NCBI RefSeq assembly: GCF_010015585.1
Contig: NW_022985072.1
Span: forward strand, 1,254,438-1,318,437
DNA from: Eremomyces bilateralis CBS 781.70
Lineage: Eukaryota; Ascomycota; Dothideomycetes; Eremomycetales; Eremomycetaceae
DNA length: 64,000 bases
Direction: 5' to 3'
Each line of letters opens with the position of its first letter. Positions within the stretch are counted from its first letter, which is position 1. This document shows positions 1-11,659 of this stretch, piece by piece. Below the pieces are notes generated by a model, which searched no databases, was not told the DNA's origin, and worked only from the letters and a program-made list of their open reading frames with translations. The translations under genes and the position numbers were made by a program.

Positions 1-296
1 GGAATCAGCAAGACATCTCAGTCGTGGCTAGGATCTCAAGGATCTCAAGGATCTCAATTCACTATTAACCGGCCAAGTTTCGTCCCTCGGCAGTCTCCGA
101 ATCTACCCGCGTACGATATCGGTCCGGTACGCCATTGTGGCGTCAAACAGCTGGAACCAGATTGCCGACATCGATTCCATCCAGATCAAATAAATTATCC
201 GAGCTGAGATACGAACGGAATTCCAAGTCATGCACCGATGAGAAAAGTTGGATTTACAAATTTAAAAGAGCAAGGGAGCGTCGGACTCAGCCGAAG

Positions 297-1523
297 ATGG
301 CGGACGGCCAGCCACACCCCAAACCGGACAAGGGGAAAAGCAGAGAGGCAGTCAGTGATGGGAGCAATTCAGGGCCGAGTGAGAGTATGGCTTCGAAGGT
401 GGTGAATTCGGCAGCGGTTTTGGCGAGGGATCTCGTTTTCTCCAACGCCGATTCGGGGTCAACGCTGCAGCAAGCAACATCGGCTGGGAAGACGTCAACA
501 TCGGGGACGAGAGGGACGACATCGACTCACGCATCAGGGCAGACAAATGGACCTTCAACGGAGTATTCAACACAGGCGGGGCCAGCGCAAGCGGCCGAGA
601 GTTTTCGAACACCAATAGCCCAACCCGTGTTACAGAACGAGGAATTCGATCAATTCGCGTCGCTACGAGGAACCAGTCTGCTCCAGGAAACCCGCAGCTC
701 TTCCAGATCCTCATGGTCTCAGGAGTTTCGACAGAGCCGTGCTGTCCTCCCCACCGATTTCCGCGCCGCCCACCAACTCCCCGACGACGGCGCCGAAGTG
801 GCGCTGCTCCTCTCCGATCCCACGTTCCACGCCTACGAAGTGGACGAGGGGTTCTCGCAGCCGGAGGACCCCTCAGAAGCGACGATGAACGACCTGTTCG
901 GCACGGCTTTCAACACCGAGCAGCAGCAGGCCGCGGCCTCGATGCGTGCGCAGCTGCCTCCTGCGCCCGTGCATGGAGTCGTGTTGCCGCACAATCCATT
1001 AAACCTCGTCCCACAGTTCGATAACCTCAATCTGGGAACTTCCTTCGACCCAGATATGCAGCTGTTCGGTCCCCAGCAAAGCAGCATGACCCAAGCCGAA
1101 CCTGCCACTGACGGAGACGAGACAGCCCCCTCGGAACGGCAGCGATTCCTCACCGACTGGAGCGACGTGTTGAACGCTTACACCGACGAAGTTTGGGGCG
1201 ACCTGCTCCCCGTCATCCGCGCCGCCCGCGAGCAACTCGAGGAGTTGACGGGCACGGAATCGACGGACTTCGAGAAGAAAGTGGTACCGCGGTTACGGAT
1301 GATCCTCGGGCATCTGAACCAGACGGAGTTCCTCGACAAGGAGTTTCGATCGCTGGGGCAGGGACAGGAGCGCGAGGGCGCTCAGACGGGCGCGAGTGAA
1401 CAGGTTCGCGGTTCACCGGTGTATAAATCTAGGGAGGTTGTGAAGCAGGAAGATGGGGAGATGGTGGTCGGGAAGGAGGAGGGTCATGGGCAAGACAGGT
1501 ACAATTGGTGGCCCGGAAAATAA
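297..1523 (+). CDS. Conserved fungal protein of unknown function
   Basis: Single-exon reading frame of 408 aa from the ATG at 297; the frame is open further upstream, but this is its first ATG. The first ~140 residues are low-complexity (Ser/Thr/Gly/Gln). A central stretch has EFDQF and SWSQEF, aromatic-acidic motifs loosely like the WxxxF/Y motifs of peroxisomal receptors, but nothing else supports a peroxin. The C-terminal third (about residues 280-350) looks like an ordered helical domain: WSDVLNAYTDEVWGDLLP, then a charged helix. From memory this block recurs in filamentous fungal hypothetical proteins. The tail is charged and disordered. It converges with the kinase gene downstream. No function is assigned. 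Confidence 0.75.
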   Translation: MADGQPHPKPDKGKSREAVSDGSNSGPSESMASKVVNSAAVLARDLVFSNADSGSTLQQATSAGKTSTSGTRGTTSTHASGQTNGPSTEYSTQAGPAQAAESFRTPIAQPVLQNEEFDQFASLRGTSLLQETRSSSRSSWSQEFRQSRAVLPTDFRAAHQLPDDGAEVALLLSDPTFHAYEVDEGFSQPEDPSEATMNDLFGTAFNTEQQQAAASMRAQLPPAPVHGVVLPHNPLNLVPQFDNLNLGTSFDPDMQLFGPQQSSMTQAEPATDGDETAPSERQRFLTDWSDVLNAYTDEVWGDLLPVIRAAREQLEELTGTESTDFEKKVVPRLRMILGHLNQTEFLDKEFRSLGQGQEREGAQTGASEQVRGSPVYKSREVVKQEDGEMVVGKEEGHGQDRYNWWPGK

Positions 1524-1877
1524 TGTCCATACGGATCGGAATGACGGCAACAGGTCGAGCATCTTCGGAAACCGCCCGCACGTTGGATGTGGCGGTGATG
1601 GTCGACTGAGATGGTGTACAATACTAAAAATGAGTGTGATCTCAAAATGTTCAGTTATGACCCCTAGCCCATCGACGCGTCAAATGCGTTTATGTACAGG
1701 TCCGAAGATGCAACAATGGCCGGGAATCTAATATCTAGAACCAAACACGGTATCCAACAGGATGACCTCTATGGTCAACCAAACGAAGGCCAGAATCAAA
1801 GACTATAGTAATAAAGATGCCACCAACGCCAGGCTAACATATGTCCGAGAAACGTAATCAAAGCGCGAGCAACCCCC

Positions 1878-3709
1878 TCACTGATCCTGCTGCCACCCGC
1901 GTATCCGCTCATAAAATATCGCCGGATACGACCGAATATCCTCATCCGTCGGCGGTGCCTTATTCGGATCCCGAAACCGATCCGCCACGCGCTGGATCAT
2001 CTGCGCCAGCAGGTCCTGCGAGATGCGCAGATCCGCCGCGTTCTCCGGGTGCAGGAACGGGTCCGCCTCGTCGAGCAACTCGAGCACTGTCGGCCGCTCG
2101 CTGGGGTTGCGATTGAGGCATTTCTTGAGGACGCGGCGCAGCTCGGGGGGGACGCGGACGCCGCCGATGCCCACGTCACGGTAGTCGATGGTTATGGCGG
2201 GGTTGATGATGGCCAGGACGCGATTGATGGGGTTGGGGATGTGGGCGAAGGGTGGGCGGCCGTAGGTGAGCTGGTAGAGGATGCAGCCGAGGCTCCAGAC
2301 GTCGCTGGGCTTGCCGAGTTTCATGAGCTTGCCCATTCGGGCGGCGTCGTCTTTTAGACCGGCGTTGCTGTCCTGGAGGGATTCGGGGGACATGTAGTTA
2401 GGGGTGCCGACGTGGTTGTCGCGGTGCACATTCACGGTGTTCTCGATGTCAATGGCGTTGGCGATGCCGAAGTCAATGAGTTTCAGCTGGCCGTAGACGA
2501 GGAGAAAGTTGGCGGGCTTGAGATCGGAGTGGACGATGTCGTGGGCGTGCACGGAGGCGACGCATTCGAGCATTTCGTTCCAGTAGAAGCGGGTGAAGGG
2601 GATGTCGAGCTTGACTTCAGGACTGTTGTCGAGTTTCTCGGATCGAGGGGGGTCGAATTTAGTGCGGAGGATCTTGGAAAGGTCCATATCTCCGGGTTCC
2701 ATCAACTTCGGAGAGTCAGTACATGTACTTTGGATCAATAAGGAAATCGAGAGCGTTAACTCACCACGTAGAGCAACTGTCTATCCTCATCCACTTGCCA
2801 ATCATATAACCTCACCACCCTATCCACGCCGGCCAACTTCCTCAACAACTCAATCTCTCCCTTATAACCCACAATCGCACTCTCATCCGCCTCCTCCAAC
2901 TTCACCCTTTTCAACGCAAACTGCTTCCCACTTTCCGCCTGCACTCGATACACATCCGAGCTACCCCCTCTCCCCAGCTTCCCTAGCTGACTATACGCCT
3001 TGCCATTCACCGTGAAGTGTCCCTTCTTCTTCTTCGATTTCGTCGCTGCCGGCGCCGCCGCCGCGCTCTCGATTACCGACATCTTCGGCTGCGGGGGTGG
3101 CGGCGCTGGACGACGCGGTGTGTTCGCGCTGACGGCCGCGAGAGGCGCTGGACGCTCGTCACGGTGGATGGGGATCCGTCGGTGGCTTTCCACGCCGATA
3201 TGGCCCTCCTTACCCGCCGATTTCACGACCGACGACGTGATCAGATTTTCCTGATCCTGCACAGTGGTCTGGATCGGGTCGTCTTCGCTCTGGGGTGTCC
3301 GTTTGTTTCTGCGCATCGGCGCGCCCTGCATCCCGACGCGCTTGACCCGTAGACTCGGGGCCGGCGTGATGCTGTCCGTCTTCGCGGGCGTGTTTGTCGC
3401 ACTTCCATCGCGGCTGATTCGCAGAACGGTGGGTTTCGAGGCTCGTTTGTGCGGCGACTCGCCGAACTGCCTCTCCAAAAGAGCGCGTGTAATAGGGTTC
3501 AGTTCGATAGGTGGAGCGGGAGCATCGTCGTCGGAACTGTCGCCCGCGCTGATGTTTTGGACGGCCGGCGCCTTCGATGGGAACCCTTGGGTTTGTCCGA
3601 GGGAGAGTGGAGAGTCGCGGCGGGGAAAGTGCCGCATTGACATGGAAGGTTGGCGCGAGAGTCGTCCATTCGCGTAGGAGGGGAGGGGTGTTGGTGATGC
3701 TGCGTCCAT
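1878..3709 (-). CDS. MPS1: Dual-specificity kinase Mps1/TTK (spindle checkpoint)
   Basis: Two exons, 3709-2765 and 2705-1878 (590 aa); the intron has a GTGAGT donor and a TACTGAC branch point 9 nt before the acceptor. The N-terminal ~220 residues are disordered, rich in Ser/Pro. The kinase domain follows: glycine loop LGRGGSSDVYRV, lysine in FALKRVK, catalytic loop HSDLKPANFLLV, DFG in LIDFGIANAI, and activation segment VGTPNYMSPESL. The HSDLKPANF loop, the DFGIANAI sequence and the LMEPGDMDL hinge are typical of Mps1/TTK rather than other kinases. Family role: kinetochore signalling in the spindle assembly checkpoint and spindle-pole duplication. The usual N-terminal TPR of animal TTK is not evident. 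Length is plausible for a fungal Mps1. Confidence 0.92.
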
Positions 3710-4296
3710 GACTACTTATGTTCGGTGCCAATTGGTATAGAAGAAGCCAATTATCGCTTCGGTCTGAAGATATCCAAGAATCCAGAGCAGATGTGTAAGG
3801 ATCGTTCCTCTATCAAGTACCGGGATAGACGTGTGGTATCGATGCAGTCGGGCAGTGATCCAAAATGGGGTATCCAAAGTCCAGAAACGGCGGTTGCTAT
3901 AAGATCTTCATGATTCGTCGCGCAAATTAATCGAATCTTTCGAATTGATAGGCGAAATGTGCAAGGTAAGGAAGTTGATGAAGGGTGGTGAAGATGGGGA
4001 AGTTCACGATGGTGGTGTAGGTGGAGGTGGTTGCACCAGCAACCAAAACAAACACACGCCAAGCTTTGGCTCACTAGCGCTTGGACTTCCACTGTTCTTA
4101 CTGTTCCTTATTGTGCTATTGGTCGTTCTTAATGTAACTAGTTAGTTATTATTTCTCGCTGTATTAATGTTGAGATTGGATTGGATTGTACCGTTCCCGC
4201 TGGCCTTCGATGGTAAAATATACCTGCCCTAAATACAACTAGCCGTCCCACCGATATCCGTCCTTCTCGTGACCATATATCTCCGCCATCAATCCA
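3710..4296. other. Intergenic, no gene seen
   Basis: Region between the 5' end of the Mps1 gene and the 3' end of the rhodopsin-domain gene. It holds only short open frames without family signal. It is expected to contain the kinase promoter; I recognise no specific site. Confidence 0.5.
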
Positions 4297-5857
4297 TCAT
4301 GCTTGCGACAGCGGTCGACTGAAATTGTGCGCCGTCTTCTCTATCATCTCAGACGTGACCTCCACCTTAACCTCCTTCTGAATGACCCCCGGCCTTGTCT
4401 CCGGAATCTCACGAGGATGCTCGTACACCACTCTACTTTCCCGCAACGCCTCCTCAAACGTAATCGTATCCGTCCTCGTCGCCGAACCCACCATATCGCT
4501 CCCACTTTTCCGGCTCTCCATGCTCCCCTCCACAAATCCCGGACTATCGGGCCCCGGTGGATGGGACTTGCTGCCAGGCCGGAAGCAGTTGATCCCTCCG
4601 GGCTGGGATTTGGAGGTTTGCTGGTGGTACGGAAGGCTTGCGCTCTGGGAGCGGTGGGATCGCAGGATTGGCATCCATTCGCGTAATAGAGGCCAGATGA
4701 CTGGGAGGTTGGCGACGTACACGGCGACAGATGCCTCGCGAGAGTACCACAGCATGTAGGCGGGGCTCCAGATGTTGCTGAAATTGAAGACCTTGGTCAA
4801 GATCGCCGCTGTGATCTGTCTCCTGGTGAGCGCCGCTCGAAACATATAGTCTCCTCACTCACCACGAAAATGCCCAGGCTGAAGATAAACCCAAGCACGA
4901 TCTTCTTCTTCCACGGCATATGAAGCTTTACCACCATTTGGGCCGGTATGAACAACATGAGTAGGTCGCTAGAGATGTTGAAACACGCCTGGACGATCGA
5001 AAAGTTCTGCAGCGTTGCACAATGAGGACTACTCTTCATCGTTAGCCAGATTCGCGGCAATGTTTAAGGAAATCCTACTTTGGCGGCGGCACCATCCAGT
5101 AGCCCTTGAACGGACGGCAAATGGAGAAGAACGCGATTTGGCTCGCTATCCATCCGAGGAAGACAAAGATCGATACATACAGCAGCTGCTTGCGCTGCTC
5201 GGTGCCAATGAGCCTCGAGTACATGAACAGCATGCAAGCTTTCAGGGTGTATATGAGGTTCAACATCGCCTATACTAAGCATCAGTAAGGAAATATGATA
5301 GGATAACGACCTATGAACTCGTACCTGCTCAGACAGCACCACGATCTTCGAGCTGTGGATCCGATCTCGAATCTCACTCTCCGTGAAGAATGGAAGTTCT
5401 TCTGCCGGGAACAGATTACTCCCTCCGCCGGCAGCGATCAAGTTCAGCGTCACGACCAGGACGATAAACCACGCCTACAGAACCTTCGCTGTCAACTTCT
5501 GGCGCCCTAGAATAACTGCTGCAAACCTCTGGATCAACTTACCGCGGCCAGCAGCATCAGGTAGTCATCCCCTTTCAGACTACGCAGTCCGACCCGCGAT
5601 ACACGCGCATACCTAACCATTCGCAAGTCAATAACCACAACCCCATATCCCGACCAGCAGGCGCGAGATGACGAGGTAATAACCTACACTCGAAGCCAGA
5701 TGAGAAGCATCCCGATCGCGAACATCGTCCAAGAATTAATCGCCAGATCCCTCTGGAAGCCCGCGTCCCACTCCGACGCGCTCGAGTGATTCCGGTGCGC
5801 CTCATGCGTCACTACGAGCGTCGCATTCTGCGATGCTGCGGGGATGGGGTTCGCCAT
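4297..5857 (-). CDS. Fungal rhodopsin-domain integral membrane protein (PTH11/SAT4-like)
   Basis: Six exons: 5857-5688, 5612-5543, 5474-5325, 5269-5079, 5028-4863 and 4815-4297 (421 aa). Each junction keeps frame. The product has about seven hydrophobic helices. It shows the hallmarks of the fungal rhodopsin-like domain: the R-x-x-R...DDYLMLLAA block after helix 1, ICRPFKGYW before a helix, a loop with PHCATL, FNISSDLLMLFIPAQMV, and the conserved WSPAYMLWYSREASVAVYV stretch. The C-terminal ~100 residues are a hydrophilic cytosolic tail. The family includes PTH11-like receptors and many proteins of unknown role, some in metabolite clusters; no biosynthetic gene lies beside this one. Ligand and pathway cannot be read from the sequence. 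Intron 4 ends in a tandem GAGTAG acceptor, which allows a one-serine variant. Confidence 0.88.
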
Positions 5858-6885
5858 CCTCGTCGGTCATTCGGGGTGGCGATGCGCATATGTGGGAGAG
5901 GTGGTTGGGTCCACTGCCCGTTGGGGTCGGGGAGAAGTTATGAGGAATACTGAAATGATATATTGATAAATGATAGCAGATGGATAGAGAGAAGAACTCA
6001 TTGGATAGGGTATGAAGAGGGCGTGGGAACGGAAGATGGGCCTGACAATCCATTCTTCACAGAATAAGACTCAAACGAGTGCAGTGAACCACGTGCAGCA
6101 CTGGACGCTTCGACTTCCGCAGAATCGACTCACATCGTGGGTGCGATGCACGTGTGATGACAGCCATATCAGAAGACGTGACCCGTTTGTATCGCTCTGT
6201 GGAGTGGAAAGGGGATGACGAAAGGGGAAACCTGGGGTACCCGATGTGACAGCGGGATTGTGTCTCCTTCGGCTTCATCTCACGGGATGAATAGGCGATG
6301 AACTACACCGCTCTGTGTAACTGGAATCAGGCACCGTACTCATGAAAGCCGTCTTTTTGAAACGCTTGTTGACAGTGAATTGGTAATAGACCTATTGTAA
6401 CGTCGGTGAAGCACTAGACTCATTGCAACCCACCGATCAGTTCTGCAAAATGGATAATACAGTCTTGGTATATGCATGCGCGACATCGATCCACAAGAAC
6501 AACAGCAACCAAAATGGACCTTCTTTCTCGCTGGTAGCAAACATTGCTACGATCAATCGAACCCCCAAGAACGCTCAGAACATGAAACGGACAGGATATC
6601 TATGGTGACAGGTGATGGGCGAACCCGAGAGCACGAGCGCGTCGTGGCGGATGCGCCGAACGGGACGCGCCCAATTACAAGGAAATAAAAAAAGGTACCC
6701 GGGAACGGTACGACGCGGTGATGCGCTTTCCGCGGTGCGCGAACCGAACGGGCCGTTGTGCGTGCACATCGACACCGGGAAGCCAAACCACGAAAAACGT
6801 CCGCTGAATGCACTAGGAACCGCGCGCGCGTCAAGGTGACCAGCGCAAATTGGCGTTCATGATAGCGATATGCGACGACGAGAGT
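5858..6885. other. Intergenic, no gene seen
   Basis: About 1 kb between the start of the rhodopsin-domain gene and the end of the next gene. Short frames on both strands overlap each other and show no family resemblance. A short A-tract lies near 6685-6695. Confidence 0.5.
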
Positions 6886-8823
6886 TCACCACGCCCAACT
6901 CCCCCGCCTTACCCCCACCCCAAACCCCCCATCCCTCACCTGCACCGGCTCGCAGCTCCCCGGATTCTGCCTCGCCCACTCCCGCACATACAACCTTAGC
7001 GCGCGCCACCGAATACACGCCTCCCTCGTGATCGGCACGCCATCGGCGCAGAAGTCCTCGCCGAGGCGGAAGTACCCCTTCGATGAGGCGAGATGGTCGT
7101 CCTGGCGCAGCTCGGCGATGGGGATGTGGGTGATCTTGCTGAGCTCAGGGTCGAAGGCGCGGGCGACGGCCGGGTAGCCGAGGGAGAGGTAGTTGTAGAC
7201 TTGGGTGACGAACTCGGGGTGGAATTCGGCGTCGATGAGTGCAGCGCGGGAGAGTTTTTCGTCGAGGCTGGTAGGGCCGGGATAGGAGGAGGGGGGGGAG
7301 GGGGGGAGTTGGTGGTGGTTTGAGAGCGGGTGGTCGGCGTGTATGAGCTCGTCTTCGTCGATGACTTTCGGAGTGATCATGCCGGTGGGTCCGCGAGGGA
7401 CGGTGAGTGCGTCTTTGCTAGTACAGGAGCCGCCCCACAGGCCAGAGGTAGAAGGGCTTTTGGGGTTGTTCGACGGGGATTTCCGCCCGGTCCATATAGA
7501 GGATGATTCACGGCTACTGGAGATGAGGTTCGCCTCGGATTTATTGCGCCAAAGACCTTCGCGGTCGGGCTCTTTGGCTTGCTCTGACAGGTAGCACATC
7601 GACTGGCGGATGACATAGGAGCTTTGGGTCACGTCGAAGCGAGCTTGGTTGGGAGAAGGGCAGCGGGGGAAGACGATGTCTCCGCCGAGCATGGGCGGCC
7701 GTGCCTTGTTGCGCATTTGCTCCAGATCCGTATCGCGCTGCATGCCGCCGTCAGAGAGACCGGACATAGGGTGTCGCCAAGAATCGTTGTTCGAGGAGTC
7801 ACCACTCGCTTTCTGTCGTCGTTCCGCATGTCGCTTGCGATCTCGCCAGGACGAACGCTTCCGAAACCCGCGGATTTGCCAGTTCGCTTCCGATGATTCT
7901 CTCCGATATTTGTAACGTTTCGTTGAGTCGTGAGTCGGGTGCCGGCTGGGATACGCCGTGTCAAGGTCTCTGTTGATGAAGTGTGCTACGGGTTCGTGGC
8001 GATCATCATTGGGGAATGCGGCCATGGCCTGTTCCCGTAGCTGTCGTTCGGCGGTCTTCGCTGCTACGCGGAGGAAATAGGCAGATGTGGTTTCGTCGGC
8101 GCTCTCTCGTATCCGCGTTGCATGCTTGTATGAGTTTCGTGAGGAGGCGGGCGTTGGGGGTGTGTTGGATAGCGAGCCGCGTCGTGAGATGGACTCTTCG
8201 GACTCTGAGGATTCTATCGTGTCGAGATGAGGAACTTGGTAGGAATGTGATCGAGCGCTTCCAACGGAACTTTGGCGAGACCGAGACAAAAGTGGTGATC
8301 CTATTCGTCGTGCTTCCTGTAGCTCGGCTTGTGATATTCCCAAAGGGCTAGGAGTGCGGGATGCAAGCTCTGAACGGCGTAGAACAAGATGGCTGAAACA
8401 GTCTCGATCTGTGTCGTCTATGTCTCCTGAGACATGTCTGGATGGAGAGGTTTTGCCGACACGACGTGACCGTACAGCTGTCTCAAGCAGTTGCGGTGCG
8501 AAGTTCCTTCTGGGACGTGGATTGGCTATGCTTCCGGCCTCTGTTTGCTGATTCGTCGTAGTGCTTGACTCTGAGCCTTCCTTTAGATCGGTCTTTGTCT
8601 CCACATCTGTGTCACGGTCCTTTGCAGCTCTGCGGTGGACAACAGTCGTCTCGATGGGTACAGGAGCGTACCGTCTTGGTATCTTCACCACAGCGGGCTC
8701 AGCAGAATCCTGCTTGCCTTCCTGCGTCTCGCCCGTCTCGTTCTCTCGTTCCCCTTTGCGTGTCGACCTCGTCGTTTCTATGGGCTCGACTTTGAAGCGT
8801 CGAGGGGGGGCCGTGGACGCCAT
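6886..8823 (-). CDS. Large disordered fungal protein with repeated RRF-x-P-x-x-IETT motif
   Basis: Single-exon frame of 645 aa starting at the ATG at 8823; a ten-codon upstream extension would need a GTG start. The N-terminal 130 residues hold three copies of one motif: RRFKVEPIETT, RRYAPVPIETT and RNFAPQLLETA, each followed by a basic patch. Residues ~150-480 are Ser/Arg-rich and look disordered, with many RxxS sites. The C-terminal ~130 residues form a folded block beginning LSRAALIDAEFHPEFV and containing YNYLSLGYPAVARAFD and ACIRWRALRLYVREWA. I remember this N-motif plus C-domain combination from filamentous ascomycete hypothetical proteins, but know no function. The end of the frame is Gly/Trp-rich and may be less conserved. 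Confidence 0.8.
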   Translation of the reverse strand: MASTAPPRRFKVEPIETTRSTRKGERENETGETQEGKQDSAEPAVVKIPRRYAPVPIETTVVHRRAAKDRDTDVETKTDLKEGSESSTTTNQQTEAGSIANPRPRRNFAPQLLETAVRSRRVGKTSPSRHVSGDIDDTDRDCFSHLVLRRSELASRTPSPLGISQAELQEARRIGSPLLSRSRQSSVGSARSHSYQVPHLDTIESSESEESISRRGSLSNTPPTPASSRNSYKHATRIRESADETTSAYFLRVAAKTAERQLREQAMAAFPNDDRHEPVAHFINRDLDTAYPSRHPTHDSTKRYKYRRESSEANWQIRGFRKRSSWRDRKRHAERRQKASGDSSNNDSWRHPMSGLSDGGMQRDTDLEQMRNKARPPMLGGDIVFPRCPSPNQARFDVTQSSYVIRQSMCYLSEQAKEPDREGLWRNKSEANLISSSRESSSIWTGRKSPSNNPKSPSTSGLWGGSCTSKDALTVPRGPTGMITPKVIDEDELIHADHPLSNHHQLPPSPPSSYPGPTSLDEKLSRAALIDAEFHPEFVTQVYNYLSLGYPAVARAFDPELSKITHIPIAELRQDDHLASSKGYFRLGEDFCADGVPITREACIRWRALRLYVREWARQNPGSCEPVQVRDGGFGVGVRRGSWAW

Positions 8824-10840
8824 CGTTTTATACGAGCCTGATGGCCAGTCCACCAGCAGCAGTTGCTCATGCGCCGACCCCAGGCTGGAGATTCATGCAA
8901 CCCCCGCGATTTCGTCAGCCCATACGCCACACGGATGGTCCCGATATTAAGCACGAAATCTGTCGTACGGTTGCTCTTCGCATGCAACGATGCTCTGGGG
9001 CATACATCCAAGGCAGGGGTGGACGCCCAGTACGGGAGATATCGGAGGCAAGGGTCGAGGTAACTCTGGTGCAGATGTATCGGTCGCAATATCGAATGGG
9101 CGATTAGGGAACGGAGCGTGAGGATGAATTGGGATAACGTGTCGAGGATGGTACGGCGGCCCGCATACAGGGCTCGCGGGTATATCCAACTGAAGTTCGC
9201 AGGTTAGATCGAGTAGGTAGGGCATACTAATAGTGACGACAGAGGATCACATGTGGAGTCTCCGCAGTAGGGTGGAGAAGAACAACGCATTTCCACCACC
9301 TAGCCTTGGGACCGGACATGTTCTAGGGTGTTTGAAGGCTGACAATGCGCGGGATAGCATTGGTGGTGCAAACTCGAAATAATGCTCTCACCTGCAGCGA
9401 TGTTTAATGCTGAGTATTCGGGTTCGGTCATCCTCAACCCGGGTCTTTTTCGAGCAACGTCAGGATCTGTGGCTCCTTCGTATGGGCTCATTGCAGGTGT
9501 CCGATGCGATATTCGAAAAGGAGGTCCGAGGCTTTTAGATGCTATTAAGGGTGCTATTAATGTCGGGGTCAGAGATGATATTAATGCAACCGTCCATGTA
9601 TTGGATCACATACCTACTCAGATTCCGGACTTCTCCAGCCGATCTACTCTCCTTGAGAAGTAACCAGTGATTTGGTCAGATTCCGGTGGTGAACGGGACC
9701 AATAGATAGCTGATAGCTACCTTGCCACCAATGGAGCGTCTCCCAGACTCCCACCGTTCGTCCAAGTGGGAAACGACAATGAAAGCAATGAATAGCACGG
9801 TGAACCAACTCAAGGGAAATACTGGAGAGATGGAGGTGGATGACTTCTGAGTTCTGTTGAGAGACTTGAGAGGTCCATGTTTCCCAATGGTGGTCTCAGC
9901 ACTTAGAGTGAGCAGAGTAGTTGTTCCCGTCCTGTTCCCCTTACTGGCCCCACAACGTGGCAGCCACCAGTCGTTGGCGAGAGGCTGATCTCTCAACCAT
10001 CTCGATTCTCCAATTCTTCCTGGTTCAATTGTGTTCCAGCCTTAAGATGAATACTGTATTATTCATGCTGACTTTTCAATCCTAGTGTTCTAGACTCGCA
10101 AGGTATTGCGTCCTTCGGCCAAGGAACATGTGGATCGTCAAACTTCAGCCTTACGCATTCAGATCTAGTCTCAAGGTGCCTTGTTTTGGCACTTCGGATA
10201 CACCGACGCTCTCCACAGCGCATCCCCCCCCCCCATCCCCCCCATTTGTGGCAAAGGGACCGTTTTTTAAATGGATGCTCATATATCCGTATACCAAGCC
10301 AGTATAAGTCATATCCTCAGTGTATTTTCTTCAAGTCAAAGTCCAGATCTGGTCTGGGTCCAGTCGTATTTTACGAAAGAGCCCGAGACGATATCACCAC
10401 AGAACACGATGCTTTGACGGATATAAAAACAAGAAGATATTGTAGAGGGTCCCGTAGACTATCAGGGACCATATATGGCTAAAAGTTGTTAAAGAGAAGA
10501 ATAGCAAGTCACTGGCCCCGGTGTTCGGTTCAAAAACTATGGAAATATACGCCATGACTCCCTAGAATCCCCGTGTCCATCCCATGGGTATCGCGTTACA
10601 TAAGACATCCGGAAAATCCTGCGAGACAATGGAAAATCAGCAAATCCAATCGAGCTATGCATGCTCTCGCAGCCAAGCGACGGGTCCATATCCCGTCGCG
10701 CTCCACTCGCCAGAGCTGGTAGTATGAAATCCTTCCGAACGCCATCTCGGTCGTAAAGCCGAAAGCTGGAATCCGCCCATATCCCCAACCAGGACAACGA
10801 AACTCCAGCATGCCGCTCGCACATCTCAATCATCTACCGT
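8824..10840. other. Intergenic, no gene seen; poly-C tract
   Basis: About 2 kb with only short, unrelated frames. A C-rich run lies around 10210-10240. No tRNA, transposase or family motif was recognised. Confidence 0.5.
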
Positions 10841-11659
10841 CTAGCCATACCGTAACTCGCTCCAGATCCCCTGATCCGCCAGCGGACACAACGCCAACCG
10901 AGAACAAGGAACCAAAACCAGCGGCTCCTTCGTAAAAAAATACCCCGTCTCCCGCACCCGATGCCAGCCGTCACAATGCAGATTATGCAGCCCCACACCC
11001 CGCAGATCGTCCTCCATGTCGCACGGCGGCAACACCGCCGAGCACGTAGTGCTGCTATGGTGCGCAGCGGACGCGTATCCCCGCCCGCTCGATGCGGCGC
11101 TCGCCCCCGATGTCCCGTATGCGGGGGTGTTGGGTCGTGCGAAACCGCCGCGATGGTCGATCGGGTAGACGACGGGGCCGGAGGGGACGGGTGACTGGTG
11201 GAGATGTGGTGGATGGCGGGCGTGGATCTGCTGGGTGACTTGCTGGAGGGCCTCGATGGGGTTGGGGGTGCTTTCGGAGGTGGGGTTCCATTCGGCGTTG
11301 CCAGGGAGGGAGGAGAGGGTGAGGGAGGAAGGGGAGGAGTGGGAGTAGTGGTAGGGGAGGTCGAGGTGGGCACCGACTGCGTGGATGACGGTGTGAGCGA
11401 GATCGTAGCCGGCTTCCTCGTTGGCGTGGGGACGCTCGGTATGGCTAGAGGGGATTGCAGGACTATTGAATGCGTCTCGAGACGATAAATAGGTACAAGA
11501 GTGATCGTATTGCTCCATGGTCAGACCGGCGCCTGCTTCTGAGCTCTCGACCGTGTTGTTGAGTTGTGGAGATCGATTCGCCGATCGTGGCGGCTCCTGG
11601 GGAGCCCCGTACTCTTTCCCCATATGCTTCTCATAAGAGGCGTGCGGATTCGGCGACAT
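10841..11659 (-). CDS. Hypothetical low-complexity protein
   Basis: Uninterrupted 272-aa frame starting with ATG at 11659. The product is rich in Ser, Pro, His and Ala in the middle (HARHPPHLHQSP) and has no recognised domain, signal peptide or membrane segment. A 179-codon frame on the same strand in another phase overlaps it, so part of the openness reflects base composition. The C-terminal ~60 residues (CDMEDDLRGVGLHNLHCDGW and following) are more complex and could be a short folded element. It lies alone in a gene-poor stretch. It may be a real lineage-specific gene or a chance frame. Confidence 0.4.
   Translation of the reverse strand: MSPNPHASYEKHMGKEYGAPQEPPRSANRSPQLNNTVESSEAGAGLTMEQYDHSCTYLSSRDAFNSPAIPSSHTERPHANEEAGYDLAHTVIHAVGAHLDLPYHYSHSSPSSLTLSSLPGNAEWNPTSESTPNPIEALQQVTQQIHARHPPHLHQSPVPSGPVVYPIDHRGGFARPNTPAYGTSGASAASSGRGYASAAHHSSTTCSAVLPPCDMEDDLRGVGLHNLHCDGWHRVRETGYFFTKEPLVLVPCSRLALCPLADQGIWSELRYG

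Noticed and set aside
9300-9996. Frames at 9382-9663 and 9676-9996
   Set aside because: Short, opposite in strand, no family pattern and no partner exons with plausible splice sites.
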